Assembly (NCBI GenBank): GCA_015075745.1
Contig: JABTTW010000001.1
Coordinates: forward strand, 2,976,001-3,040,000
Length of the DNA stretch: 64,000 bases
Origin: Planctomycetia bacterium
GTDB taxonomy: Bacteria; Planctomycetota; Phycisphaerae; UBA1845; UTPLA1
Reading direction: 5' to 3'
The notes beneath the pieces were generated by a model, which saw nothing but the letters and a program-made list of their open reading frames with translations, made no database searches and was not told the origin of the DNA. Shown piece by piece: positions 38,187 to 46,766 of this stretch (position 1 is its first letter; every line of letters begins with the position of its first letter). The translations under genes and the position numbers were made by a program.

Positions 38187-40064
38187 TTACGGCCCCAGCA
38201 GGTCGGCGGTGAAGGGGGCGATGTCGAGGGCGTCGATGGCGAGGTCGGCGTTGACGTCGGCGCGTTCCAGCCGGCAGGAGTCGACGGACTGATCGAGGAG
38301 GATCGCCACCAGGGCGTTGATGTCGTCGAGATTGGCGAGGCCGTCGCCGTCGATGTCGGCGGGGAGGGGCGAATCCTGATCGTTGGGGCAGCCGGGGGTT
38401 CCGCCGACGAGGCCGCTGGCTTCCCAATTCGTCGAAAGGTTGCCGACCCAGGTCGAGTCGATGCGCTCCAGCGAGAAGCCATCGCCGTCAGGCGAGGTCG
38501 GCCACGCGCCGCTGTCGGAATACTCCACATCATCGACGAGGATGTACGGCACGAACAGCTCCGGCGGAGACTGCGGCGTGTCGGGCTTGAGCAATTGCAC
38601 GCGCTCGCCGCCGTTACTGAGCTGGCCCGAGTAGGGGCCGATGACCTGGACGTCGTCGGCAAGGCCGTAGGTGGCGCGGAAGTCGACGAGCTTGGCCGGC
38701 TCAGCGATGGGATCAAAGCTGACCACGAGGAGGTATCCCTTGGGGGCGATCGACACGGCGAGTGAGAAAACGTGGCTGATGCCGCCGGTGAGCTGCCAGG
38801 GGTGTGTCACGCCGGGGCTTGGAAAGAAGGTCGAAAGGGCGAGCGGGGCGTTGGTGATGTTGCGCAGCTCGACGTATTCGTGGTCGGTGTTGTCGATGTT
38901 GCCGGGCAGGTCGGGCGGGTGGTACATCAGCTCGTTGAGGACGATCGGTCCGACGAGGGGCAGGGAGTTCGCCTCGCCGGGGGTGCGCGAGACCATCGCA
39001 TAGAGGGGGCCGGTTCCGTCGGGGTAGCGGCCGATGGAGACGCCGTTTTCGGCGGGACCGAAGGTGATATAGTCGCGGCCGCCGGTCATGACGCCGAGGC
39101 CGTCAGCCTGTGACAGGACGACGTCATCGCCCTGGGAGGAGTTGAGGCCGAAGCCGAACTGGGTCTGGTAAAGGACGAGGTAGCCGTTGGCGGGGATCGT
39201 GGTCAAATCGGGGATCTGATACTGGGTGAGGTCGTTGAGCGAGTCGGAGAGGTACCACTTGCTGATGTCGATGGGGCTGCCGGTGGTGTTGTGCAGCTCG
39301 ATGTAATCCTCAAGCGGGGGGTCGGTGTGGGTGAGGACTTCGTTGATGCGGACGGAGGTGAGCGGGGAGTACGGCAGGACGCTGCGCAGGGCGGAGAAGC
39401 TCTGCACGCTCGCGCCGCTGTTCCAGAGATTCGGGGCGCCGAAGGAACTGCTGCCGCCGTCGTTGTAGGCGGAGAGCGGCGTGATGGCGGCGGAGGGATT
39501 GGCCTCCAGCTTGCAGACTTCGTTGTTGCCGACGCCGCTGGGGGGGGCGATGCCTTCGCCGGCGGGGCCGAACTTCACCGCGTTGAGGCTGTCGCGAATG
39601 GTGAGTTGCCAGTTGTCATTGTTGACGCGGAAGTTGGAGTTGGTGATGTAGCTGCCGTTGGTATCGTCGGCGGCCTTGACGTTCAGCCACCACTTGCCGA
39701 GGGCGGGCTGATAGTCGTCGACGTTGTTACCGAGCTCCTCCGAGACGGTGATGATGGTGCCGCTTCGCAGGTCGGACCAGACGTTGTCATTGGTGAGGGT
39801 CAGGGTTTGCGGGCCGGCCAGGCTGCTGTCGTTGAGGGTCAAAGTCCATCCGCGCATGTCCAGATGGTCGGTGATGACGACCAGCTCAAACCAGTCGCCG
39901 CCGTTGCCCAGAACGGTGCCCCAGTAAGTGTCGGCCGAACCGTTGGCGAGAAACTGGGTGTCGCCGACGGCGTTGTATTCGTTGAGGATGACATCGGCCG
40001 CCCGCGCGGTCGCGGCGGCGCTTAGAAGAATCATAGCCGTCGCAACGGTCGTGATGAGTCGCAT
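38187..40064 (-). CDS. Exported lamin-tail domain protein with dockerin-like C-terminus
   Basis: A 625-aa protein. GGAGGAGA lies before ATG 40064 and the signal peptide is MRLITTVATAMILLSAAATARA. At least three lamin-tail-like (LTD) beta-sandwich segments follow: ADVILNEYNAVG, SVRINEVLTHTDPPLEDYIE and PIVLNELMYHPPDLPGNIDN, each with the ExNEx...D.ExxEL pattern. The last 60 residues (ADIDGDGLANLDDINALVAI; ADVNADLAIDALDIAPFTAD) form two calcium-binding loops like a type I dockerin. It is the last gene of the VTC operon; CotH-type proteins with LTD domains are known companions of VTC and DUF4956 genes. No CotH kinase domain is visible. Confidence 0.85.
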   Translation of the reverse strand: MRLITTVATAMILLSAAATARAADVILNEYNAVGDTQFLANGSADTYWGTVLGNGGDWFELVVITDHLDMRGWTLTLNDSSLAGPQTLTLTNDNVWSDLRSGTIITVSEELGNNVDDYQPALGKWWLNVKAADDTNGSYITNSNFRVNNDNWQLTIRDSLNAVKFGPAGEGIAPPSGVGNNEVCKLEANPSAAITPLSAYNDGGSSSFGAPNLWNSGASVQSFSALRSVLPYSPLTSVRINEVLTHTDPPLEDYIELHNTTGSPIDISKWYLSDSLNDLTQYQIPDLTTIPANGYLVLYQTQFGFGLNSSQGDDVVLSQADGLGVMTGGRDYITFGPAENGVSIGRYPDGTGPLYAMVSRTPGEANSLPLVGPIVLNELMYHPPDLPGNIDNTDHEYVELRNITNAPLALSTFFPSPGVTHPWQLTGGISHVFSLAVSIAPKGYLLVVSFDPIAEPAKLVDFRATYGLADDVQVIGPYSGQLSNGGERVQLLKPDTPQSPPELFVPYILVDDVEYSDSGAWPTSPDGDGFSLERIDSTWVGNLSTNWEASGLVGGTPGCPNDQDSPLPADIDGDGLANLDDINALVAILLDQSVDSCRLERADVNADLAIDALDIAPFTADLLGP

Positions 40065-40124
40065 CTTTCTCTCCTCCGCCGGATGGCACGGCATGTTGAA
40101 GCCGCCGAATCGGGCGCATCTTGT

Positions 40125-41297
40125 TTATTCTTCGAATCTGAGCGTCACCGCTTCGCCGGGCATGAGGGTGGCGTCGTTCGACAGGGTGACGATGACCTCT
40201 CGACCCCAGATGGGCCAGGAGGGCATTTTTCGGAAACGAATCGGCGCCTCGGTAATGGCGTCGGCCACGCTCAGGACGGCGCCCTGCACCTGACGACTTT
40301 GTTCGTTGGTTGCGGCAACGGGAAAAACGCGAACCGGCTCGCCGAGGTAAACAAACTTCGAACGTTCCGGCGGGAGAAACGCGACGACGCGATTGGTGGC
40401 TGTGGGGGAGATATTGACCAGGGGTTCGCCGGCCAGCACGCGGTCGCCCGGCTCGACATAAATCGCCGTGATCTGGCCACGCGCCGGGGAACGAATGACG
40501 TACTGGTCGATCCGAAAGACGAGTTCGCGAATCTCCCTTTCGCGAACGTCGGCGGCAAGGCGGATCGGCGTGAGAACGGATTCGTAGTCGACAGGATCCT
40601 GCTGTGCGTCGGTAAAGGCGAACCAGCGCTCGTCGGCTTCCTTGAAGGCCTTCTTCATGCGCTCCAGCGCCTCGTCGGCCGTCTTGACGCGAGCCCGCAG
40701 GGCGTCGACCTGCGTCTTCATCAGGTTCAGCTCGCGGAAGTTCGCCTGATCCTCTTCATACAGGCGCTTCATGATGTTGTATTCGACCAGGGTTCCGTCG
40801 AGGGTGGCCTGATCACCGGCCCTTTCGATGATCTGGACCATGTGTTGAATGTGGGCGGATTCGCGATCGACCAGGAGCCGGCGTGCCAGGTCCCGGGCGT
40901 CGAGATCTGCGCTGGCCTGAGCCATCTCTATCTGGCTTCGCTCGGCCTCGACCTCGTATTTCAGCCGTTCCAAATCCTTGGAGATGGTCGAAAGGCGAAG
41001 CCGATCGGCGCGATCGTCCATCTTCGCCAGGAGCTCGCCCGGCTCGACGATCTGGTGAAGCTCGACCCGCAGTTCACGCACCATGCCGGGTTCGAGGTGG
41101 GCGATGGTTATGGAACGTTCCTCGCCATAGGCCACAACGCTGCCGGTGTTCGAACGTCGCGAGTAAAGCACCAACACGGCCGCGAGGGCCAGGAGCCAGA
41201 CCGCGATGGGCCCGTAAGTCTCAAGCATTTTGCGGAGCAGGCGCTTTAGCCAGCGCGCCAGCCGGGACGAAACCGTTGATGATGCGGGCGGAACCAT
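40125..41297 (-). CDS. HlyD-family membrane fusion / adaptor protein
   Basis: A 390-aa protein with one N-terminal membrane helix (IAVWLLALAAVLVLYSR, about 31-47). Then comes a biotinyl-lipoyl-like half (ITIAHLEPGMVRELRVEL), a long coiled-coil hairpin (about 100-230), the second lipoyl half (RSPARGQITAIYVEPGDRVL) and a beta-barrel region to the end. This is the layout of periplasmic adaptors of ABC or RND exporters. No transporter gene lies alongside, so it may act with a partner encoded elsewhere or as a structural part of this locus. The start is 6 nt past the DUF4956 stop; GGAGG is within its end. It is the third gene of the operon. Confidence 0.85.
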   Translation of the reverse strand: MVPPASSTVSSRLARWLKRLLRKMLETYGPIAVWLLALAAVLVLYSRRSNTGSVVAYGEERSITIAHLEPGMVRELRVELHQIVEPGELLAKMDDRADRLRLSTISKDLERLKYEVEAERSQIEMAQASADLDARDLARRLLVDRESAHIQHMVQIIERAGDQATLDGTLVEYNIMKRLYEEDQANFRELNLMKTQVDALRARVKTADEALERMKKAFKEADERWFAFTDAQQDPVDYESVLTPIRLAADVREREIRELVFRIDQYVIRSPARGQITAIYVEPGDRVLAGEPLVNISPTATNRVVAFLPPERSKFVYLGEPVRVFPVAATNEQSRQVQGAVLSVADAITEAPIRFRKMPSWPIWGREVIVTLSNDATLMPGEAVTLRFEE

Positions 41298-41303
41298 GTT
41301 GGT

Positions 41304-42017
41304 CTACGCCACCTCCTCGTGCTCCGGATCGACCAGCAGGTTGACGAACCGGATCGGTTTGGCGCCACGAAGCGTTGAGAGAAGGTCCGGGGCGGTCTCG
41401 GGGTCGCGGAGTCGGACACGGTAGACGCATTGATAGACGTTGCCGGCGCCGCTTTCCATGGCGGGGCCCTCGTCGATGGAGACGAGCGTATGTCGTTTGC
41501 AGTAACGAGCGAAGACGGCTTTAAGGTCGGACTCGTCGTATTCGCCGACGCTGATTTGAAAGCGAAGCACGCTTTCGAGTGAACGCCAGCCGCCGAAGCC
41601 GGTCATGTGAAGATACCAGGCGATCAGATTCGCCCCGAGAGCCCCGATCGCGGCGATTTGAATGAACCCCAGGCCCATCGCCATGCCGCAGACGAGGCAC
41701 AGGAGAACATAAACATTGTCGCGCGCGTCGCGGACGATCGTACGGAAGCGAATGATCGCCAGGCCGCCGAGCAGACCGAAGGCCGCCAGCGGCGCCGAGG
41801 CGATGAGCATCATGCTCAAGGAGGCGATCATGGTGATGAGGACGAGCGACTGGGTGAAACCGCGGGAATAGGAAACGCCGCGGTGTGTCCACTTATAGAA
41901 CCATGCATTAAGCTGACCGATGAGAAAGGCGGAGAGCAGGGTCAGCACCAGCGACCCGGCGCTTGACACCGTGGGCTCCTGAAGGGAGTACATGATTTCG
42001 TCCATGAAGCTGTTCAT
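41304..42017 (-). CDS. DUF4956 membrane protein
   Basis: A 237-aa protein. Three to four membrane helices lie in the first 130 residues (VLTLLSAFLIGQLNAWFY; LVLITMIASLSMMLIASAPL; LLGGLAIIRFRTIVRDARD; VYVLLCLVCGMAMGLGFIQIA). A cytoplasmic alpha/beta domain follows. The IRFRTIVRDARDNVYV block is the DUF4956 hallmark. The family has no known biochemical role but commonly sits next to VTC-domain polyphosphate polymerases and CotH proteins. Here its start overlaps the VTC stop by 4 nt, so the two are coupled. A link between polyphosphate or matrix synthesis and the membrane is inferred. Confidence 0.88.
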   Translation of the reverse strand: MNSFMDEIMYSLQEPTVSSAGSLVLTLLSAFLIGQLNAWFYKWTHRGVSYSRGFTQSLVLITMIASLSMMLIASAPLAAFGLLGGLAIIRFRTIVRDARDNVYVLLCLVCGMAMGLGFIQIAAIGALGANLIAWYLHMTGFGGWRSLESVLRFQISVGEYDESDLKAVFARYCKRHTLVSIDEGPAMESGAGNVYQCVYRVRLRDPETAPDLLSTLRGAKPIRFVNLLVDPEHEEVA

Positions 42018-42793
42018 GCGATTCGAGTCTCCTTCATGTCCAGCGACACGCCCCGGGCGGCCTGCAGGCAGAGCGTGTACTTGCAGACGCCGCGACGAAC
42101 GAGATCGCTCGATGCGAGCAGGTTCTTCAGCCAGACGGGGTATGTGTCGGTGAATTTGACTTCAAAAATCACGCCGCGAATCGGTACCGGCCACCAGGCG
42201 CCCGGGTCCGAGACCTGATTGGAGTCGACCGGCTGAAAGGAAAGCCGGCGATCAAAGCTGAGCCGGACGCCTTTGCCCGCATCCTGTTCGTAGGCCTCCC
42301 GCGTATAGAAGACCGCCACCTTCGGCGTCGCCCGAAGCTGATACCGAAGCCACTGAAACTTCGCCAGCTTATCGTTCGCTTCGGTTTCCGTAACTGTGCC
42401 TGGACAATGGGAGTTCGCGCCGTTTCGCAGCAGCCGGACGGCATCGGCGCGATCGACGATCGAGCGTTGTTTGTAGATGATGCCCATGACCTTGCGCTTG
42501 ATTTCGAAGAAAGCGGGAAGGCCCTGGTCGGCCTGAAGGGCGTGACGATAAGTGCGAACCCGGAGCTTGAAGCGGTCCGGCTCGCCCGCTTCGACATTGC
42601 GCGCCAGTTGAAGGTCCGGAGAGTCGAGATAGACGGAGTGGATCGGGTACTGGCGATCGGCGAAGGGCTGGCAATTTCGGTCAAGTCGCAGGTTTTGGAC
42701 GCAATACCTGCGGATGCGAAGCGCGAGCGCTTCGTCAATGAAGTACTTCACCTCGTGGCGCTGCCAAGATGTCCGAATCGAAGGATTCGTCAT
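42014..42793 (-). CDS. VTC-domain polyphosphate polymerase-like protein
   Basis: A 259-aa soluble protein; GGGGAG precedes ATG 42793. The VTC tunnel-fold features are: RHEVKYFIDEALALRIR at the start, YPIHSVYLDSPDL, RFKLRVRTYRH, FFEIKRKVMGIIYKQRS (basic tunnel lining) and, near the end, GVIFEVKFTDTYPVWLKNL. Yeast Vtc4 uses this fold to polymerise the gamma-phosphate of ATP into polyphosphate; bacterial homologues are presumed to do so but this is not proven here. First gene of the operon with DUF4956, HlyD and lamin-tail genes. An IS element has landed about 340 bp upstream, which may affect its promoter. Confidence 0.88.
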   Translation of the reverse strand: MTNPSIRTSWQRHEVKYFIDEALALRIRRYCVQNLRLDRNCQPFADRQYPIHSVYLDSPDLQLARNVEAGEPDRFKLRVRTYRHALQADQGLPAFFEIKRKVMGIIYKQRSIVDRADAVRLLRNGANSHCPGTVTETEANDKLAKFQWLRYQLRATPKVAVFYTREAYEQDAGKGVRLSFDRRLSFQPVDSNQVSDPGAWWPVPIRGVIFEVKFTDTYPVWLKNLLASSDLVRRGVCKYTLCLQAARGVSLDMKETRIA

Positions 42794-43129
42794 CGAACTC
42801 CCCGCTCAAATAACAATCGACCCTATTACAATGCTTAAAATGCGCCGGAGGTGAAATGGTCGAGCGTTGCACAACCCGCATTCTGCATTTCGACCGCTTC
42901 ATACTGCAGAAATGCGAAGTCGAACTCAGCAGCACTGAGTGCATACCCAACCGATTACCTTGGCTTCTTATTCCGGCTGACCCTGGTTCGCTATCTTAGC
43001 GAATCCTTAACGCGAAGTGCAATCTCTTTCAAAAAAAGGTCGAACAGGGCAATTTAGGGATTTAAGGCTTGTTTAGGAATCCGAAATTGAATCGCCCCTT
43101 TTTAGCGAACTCCCCATGTGATCGCCTCA
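42794..43129 (-). promoter_or_regulatory. Upstream region of the VTC operon
   Basis: 336 bases between the VTC start and the IS target site. It is AT-richer than the genes. No convincing promoter boxes or genes were seen. The IS insertion separates it from mnmA. Confidence 0.35.
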
Positions 43130-43133
43130 GTAG

Positions 43134-44724
43134 CCCGCATATTTCATCAGTGATCTTCGAATGGTGATGGACGGAGTTTTTCGGCTTTGTGCGTGAGCGG
43201 AGGGATGAAGGTGGAGGTTGGGGCGCGCAGGGCCCCCTTACCCCCAAGCGGTGATCAGGTTGTTTTTCGGGTCATGATGGGGCGGGCGGGATCAGGCGGA
43301 GTCGTGGAACCAGGGATCGCCACAGGTCCTGCAGGGGGCAGCTGCTCGACAGTCGCAGTACGACGCGGCGCACGGAGACGACCACCCGCGCGGCGACCTT
43401 GAGGAGTTTCAGGCGAATGGTGTTCACCTGGGCCTCGGCCAGTTCGGTGCCGGCCAGGGCCGTGCGGCGCAGCGTTTCCACCAGGACGTAGGCCGCCGAG
43501 GACAACAGCAGCCGGAACTGATTGGCCAGGAAGGCGTGGCAACTGGTGCGATCGGCGAAGAGCCCGAGCTGCTGCTCCTTGATGCGGTTCTCCATGTCGC
43601 CGCGGGCCGTGTACAGACCGTCGTAGATATCGTTCGGCGTGCGGTCGGTCAGGTTGGTCACCACGAATCGAACGTTGGGCCCCTGAACCAGCCGCTCGGC
43701 CTTGACGATCACGCGGCGCGGGCGATCCCAGGTCTGCGCCGCGTACTCGATCTCGTGGAAGTTCCGCACCTTCTGCTGCGTGGTGGCGAACTGGGCCTCG
43801 GCCGCCTGCATGAAGGACTCGGCCGCTTTCTCCAGGACGGTGTTGCGGGCCAGGCCCAGCACGTACTTGACGCCGTGCCGGTCGCACCATTTCATCATTC
43901 GCCGGCGGCAGAAGCCGGAATCCCCGCGGACGATGATCCGCACCCCGGGCCACGCCTGTCGCAAGCGCTGCACCAGCAGCTTCAGGATGGGCCAGGCGTG
44001 ATGGGCCCCGTCGATGTTGCTGGGCCGCAGGTAGGAGACCAGCAGCCGCGAGCCGCAGAACACATACAGCGGTAGGAAGCAGTGGTGGTCGTAATAGCCG
44101 TGGAAGAAGCGGCCTTCCTGGTTGCCGTGGATCGGATCGTCGGTCGCGTCGAAGTCGAGGATCAATTCCTCCGGCGGCGATTCATAGGACGCGATGAACT
44201 GCTCCACCAGCACACGCGACATTCGTGCCAGGTCGCCGCGCGTGACGCGGTTCTCCAGCCGGCACAAGGTCGGACTGCTGGCCAGCGGCTCATCCGCGCT
44301 CGGCGGCCGCCCGGTCAGGACCGCCAGCACGGGATCGCTCCGCAGGGCTTGATGGTCGTTGAGATCTTCGTAGCCCATCGCAATGGCAAAGATGCGCTGG
44401 GCCAGCATGACCCGCTGGTCATGTTGAATTCGGGCCGGATCACGCGGGTCGTTGATGACCCCGGCCAGTTGATCGACCAGGCCCAGACGCCGCTCGACCT
44501 CCCGAAGCAGCAGACCCCCGGCGTCTGAGGTGAGCGTTCCGCCTGTGAAATCGGCCACGATTTTCTTGCGGCCGAGACTGGAAAAGAACATCGGTTTGCT
44601 GTTACAGTCTGTCACGAAAAAGCCTCCCTGCCTATGGACCGGAATGTTCTTAAGAAACCCCAGTCTACAAGGCTTCGAGGCTTTTTCTATTCCTATTCAA
44701 CGCCGACCTGATGAAATATTCGGG
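43134..44724 (-). mobile_element. IS1380-family insertion sequence, complete
   Basis: A 1591-bp element. The ends are inverted repeats: left CCCGCATATTTCATCAG and, read inwards, right CCCGAATATTTCATCAG (16 of 17 match). It is flanked by a perfect GTAG duplication (43130-43133 and 44725-44728). The single transposase gene is intact. Both the intact ends and the intact gene suggest fairly recent insertion. Confidence 0.88.
43272..44615 (-). CDS. IS1380-family transposase
   Basis: A 447-aa DDE transposase. The start is GTG 44615 with GGGAGG 9 nt upstream. The N-terminus (FTGGTLTSDAGGLLLREVER) is the usual IS1380 start. The acidic triad is visible as LILDFDATDDPIHG, IIVRGDSGFCRRRMMKW and YTARGDMENRIKEQ. 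The C-terminal RLLLSSAAYVLVETLRR helix block is also typical. No frameshift or stop interrupts it, so it should be active in principle. It moves the surrounding element by cut-and-paste, inferred from the family. Confidence 0.93.
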   Translation of the reverse strand: MTDCNSKPMFFSSLGRKKIVADFTGGTLTSDAGGLLLREVERRLGLVDQLAGVINDPRDPARIQHDQRVMLAQRIFAIAMGYEDLNDHQALRSDPVLAVLTGRPPSADEPLASSPTLCRLENRVTRGDLARMSRVLVEQFIASYESPPEELILDFDATDDPIHGNQEGRFFHGYYDHHCFLPLYVFCGSRLLVSYLRPSNIDGAHHAWPILKLLVQRLRQAWPGVRIIVRGDSGFCRRRMMKWCDRHGVKYVLGLARNTVLEKAAESFMQAAEAQFATTQQKVRNFHEIEYAAQTWDRPRRVIVKAERLVQGPNVRFVVTNLTDRTPNDIYDGLYTARGDMENRIKEQQLGLFADRTSCHAFLANQFRLLLSSAAYVLVETLRRTALAGTELAEAQVNTIRLKLLKVAARVVVSVRRVVLRLSSSCPLQDLWRSLVPRLRLIPPAPS

Positions 44725-44924
44725 GTAGCCCCCACGTGGCAACCGGAGGTCTCACGACTTGCCTGCGAGCGTCGTGCGGGCAGCTTGAGGCTTTTGCGGG
44801 GGGTGAGAGTGGGATATAGGCCGGCTTTATGCCCTGGGTGCCGGGTAATGGCAGATTGCGCGTCGCGGGGCCGCCTGGCGGGCTGGGTTTGCTGCCTCAT
44901 TTCGCGATCCCTAAACTGGTATGC

Positions 44925-46064
44925 ATGAGTGTGAAGCCGAAAGTGCTGGTCGCCATGAGCGGCGGAGTAGACAGCAGCGTCGCGGCCTGCCTCCTTCACG
45001 AGCAGGGTTACGACGTGGTCGGCGTCTTTATGCGCCTCGGCGCCGCCGATCCCGAGCCGGTCGGGGCCTGCAAGACAGGCGGTTCGACCGAGAGCACATT
45101 CTCTCTGCCGATTCGCTCGACGACGCCGGTCGAGCCGCGACATCGAGGCTGCTGCTCGGCGGCGGATGCGACCGATGCGCGCGTCGTGGCCGGAGAACTG
45201 GGCATTCCCTTTTATGCCCTGAACTTCGAGGAAGACTTCAGCCGCCTCAAGCAGTACTTCGCGGATGAGTATGCCGCCGCGCGGACGCCGAATCCCTGCG
45301 TCATGTGCAATCAGTGGCTCAAGTTCGGAAGGCTGATCGATTATGCGAACGCCATCGACGCCGATCTGATCGCCACCGGCCATTTTGCCCGAGTGGATAA
45401 CTCCGGCGATCGGCCGCGACTTCTGCGCGCCCGGGACAGCGCGAAGGATCAGTCCTACGTCCTCTTCGGCGTTTCGTCGGAAATTCTCCGGCGAACGCTC
45501 TTCCCGCTCGGCGATCTGACCAAGGCGGAAGTCCGGGCACATGCCCGCAGGCTTGGCCTGGCCGTTCACGACAAGGCGGAATCGCAGGACATCTGCTTCG
45601 TGCCGGATCGAGACTATGCCCGCGTGGTTCGAGAGCGCCGACCCGATGCATTCATCGAGGGCGAGATTCGTCACGTTGATGGCCGCGTGCTCGGGCGACA
45701 TGCCGGCCTGCCGAATTTCACCATCGGCCAGCGACGCGGGCTGCGCATCGCCACGGGCTCTCCCGTTTATGTCTCGCGGATCGACCCGGAGAGTCAGACG
45801 GTGACCATCGGCCCGGCGGAGTCGATTTCCCAGGCAACGACGCTTGCTTCGCGGATGCAGTGGATCGGCGAAAGGCCCACCGCGCCCTTCCAGGCGAGCG
45901 CGCGCATCCGCTACAACCACGAGGCCGCGTCGGCGACGATTGAGCCGCTTACAGGCGATCGCGTGCAGGTCTCGTTCGATGAGCCGCAGTGGGCGGTCAC
46001 GCCGGGGCAGGCGCTGGTGATTTATCACGATGAAGAAGTGCTCGGCGGCGGCTGGATCGACTGA
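44925..46064 (+). CDS. mnmA: tRNA-specific 2-thiouridylase
   Basis: A 379-aa enzyme that thiolates U34 of Lys, Glu and Gln tRNAs. The PP-loop SGGVDSSVAACLLHEQG is at residues about 13-30. The two catalytic Cys lie in ARTPNPCVMCNQWLKFG and KAESQDICFVPDRDY. The tRNA-binding central domain (FTIGQRRGLRIATG) and the C-terminal beta-barrel follow. Compared with E. coli the segment after residue 40 is longer and Cys-containing (GACKTGG.. HRGCCSAADA). ATG 44925 is chosen from conserved sequence; the ribosome site is weak. It is downstream of the IS and may have lost part of its original promoter. Confidence 0.93.
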   Translation: MSVKPKVLVAMSGGVDSSVAACLLHEQGYDVVGVFMRLGAADPEPVGACKTGGSTESTFSLPIRSTTPVEPRHRGCCSAADATDARVVAGELGIPFYALNFEEDFSRLKQYFADEYAAARTPNPCVMCNQWLKFGRLIDYANAIDADLIATGHFARVDNSGDRPRLLRARDSAKDQSYVLFGVSSEILRRTLFPLGDLTKAEVRAHARRLGLAVHDKAESQDICFVPDRDYARVVRERRPDAFIEGEIRHVDGRVLGRHAGLPNFTIGQRRGLRIATGSPVYVSRIDPESQTVTIGPAESISQATTLASRMQWIGERPTAPFQASARIRYNHEAASATIEPLTGDRVQVSFDEPQWAVTPGQALVIYHDEEVLGGGWID

Positions 46065-46073
46065 CGCCGCGCG

Positions 46074-46589
46074 CTACTTGTGGGGGTTGTCTTTGCGGGC
46101 CATCTCGACGATCGACTGCGCCTCTTCGTCCGACAGCCAGTCCACGCGCATCCCTTCGAGCGTGTTGAAGAGCACGTGCCTTCCGCGCGTGAACAGGTCC
46201 AGATGCGCGTCGGCGCATACGGCGAGCGGTACCTTCTCACCGGCGGCGGGGATCACCGCCCAGTTTCGGGCGATCAGGTCATAATGGCGCGGCGAACTGC
46301 CCTTGGACGGAATGTCAAACATCTGCCACTGCTGCTCGAGGATGCTCACGTGTTCGTGGGCGAGGTCCACCTTCTTCGCCAGTTCCGCGTTGTAAAGCAG
46401 CGTGTCGCGGCACTCCCGGCGCCGTGTCTCATATCGATTCCACACCACGGTAAGCAGGATGGCCGCGGCGCCGAGGATCATCCACACCACGCGACGCCAG
46501 AAGACAACCTTCCGACGAAGGGCGATGGCGTCGTTCGCTATTTCTCGCTGGCTGGAATCCACTCGACACCTTGCTCCCGTCTTTTCCAT
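46074..46589 (-). CDS. Small single-pass membrane protein, unrecognised
   Basis: A 171-aa protein if ATG 46589 is used; GTG 46619 would add ten residues. One membrane helix (VVWMILGAAAILLTVVW, about 35-50) is followed by a likely short coiled coil (ECRDTLLYNAELAKKVDLAH, EHVSILEQQWQ) and a globular tail. The layout recalls FtsB/DivIC-type septal proteins, but no diagnostic motif is present and no division genes are near. The gene is convergent with mnmA and divergent from the radical SAM gene. Function unknown. Confidence 0.5.
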   Translation of the reverse strand: MEKTGARCRVDSSQREIANDAIALRRKVVFWRRVVWMILGAAAILLTVVWNRYETRRRECRDTLLYNAELAKKVDLAHEHVSILEQQWQMFDIPSKGSSPRHYDLIARNWAVIPAAGEKVPLAVCADAHLDLFTRGRHVLFNTLEGMRVDWLSDEEAQSIVEMARKDNPHK

Positions 46590-46766
46590 CGGCCGGATGG
46601 CGCCTTCTCCATCCAACACCGAGTTTTATCCCTTGATCCGTCTAGAGACAATCCGCGTTTGGGCCACCCCACAGGATTCGCGTTTCTGAGAGTCCCTGCC
46701 GCATCCTTTGAAAAAACAGCGGTTTATATTGCAAACCCCCACATTCGAGGCTATCTTCCTCAACTT

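Noticed and set aside
46080-46766. N-terminal extension of the radical SAM protein
   Set aside because: The frame is open but antisense to a membrane-protein gene and without conserved sequence; ATG 46767 fits the domain start.
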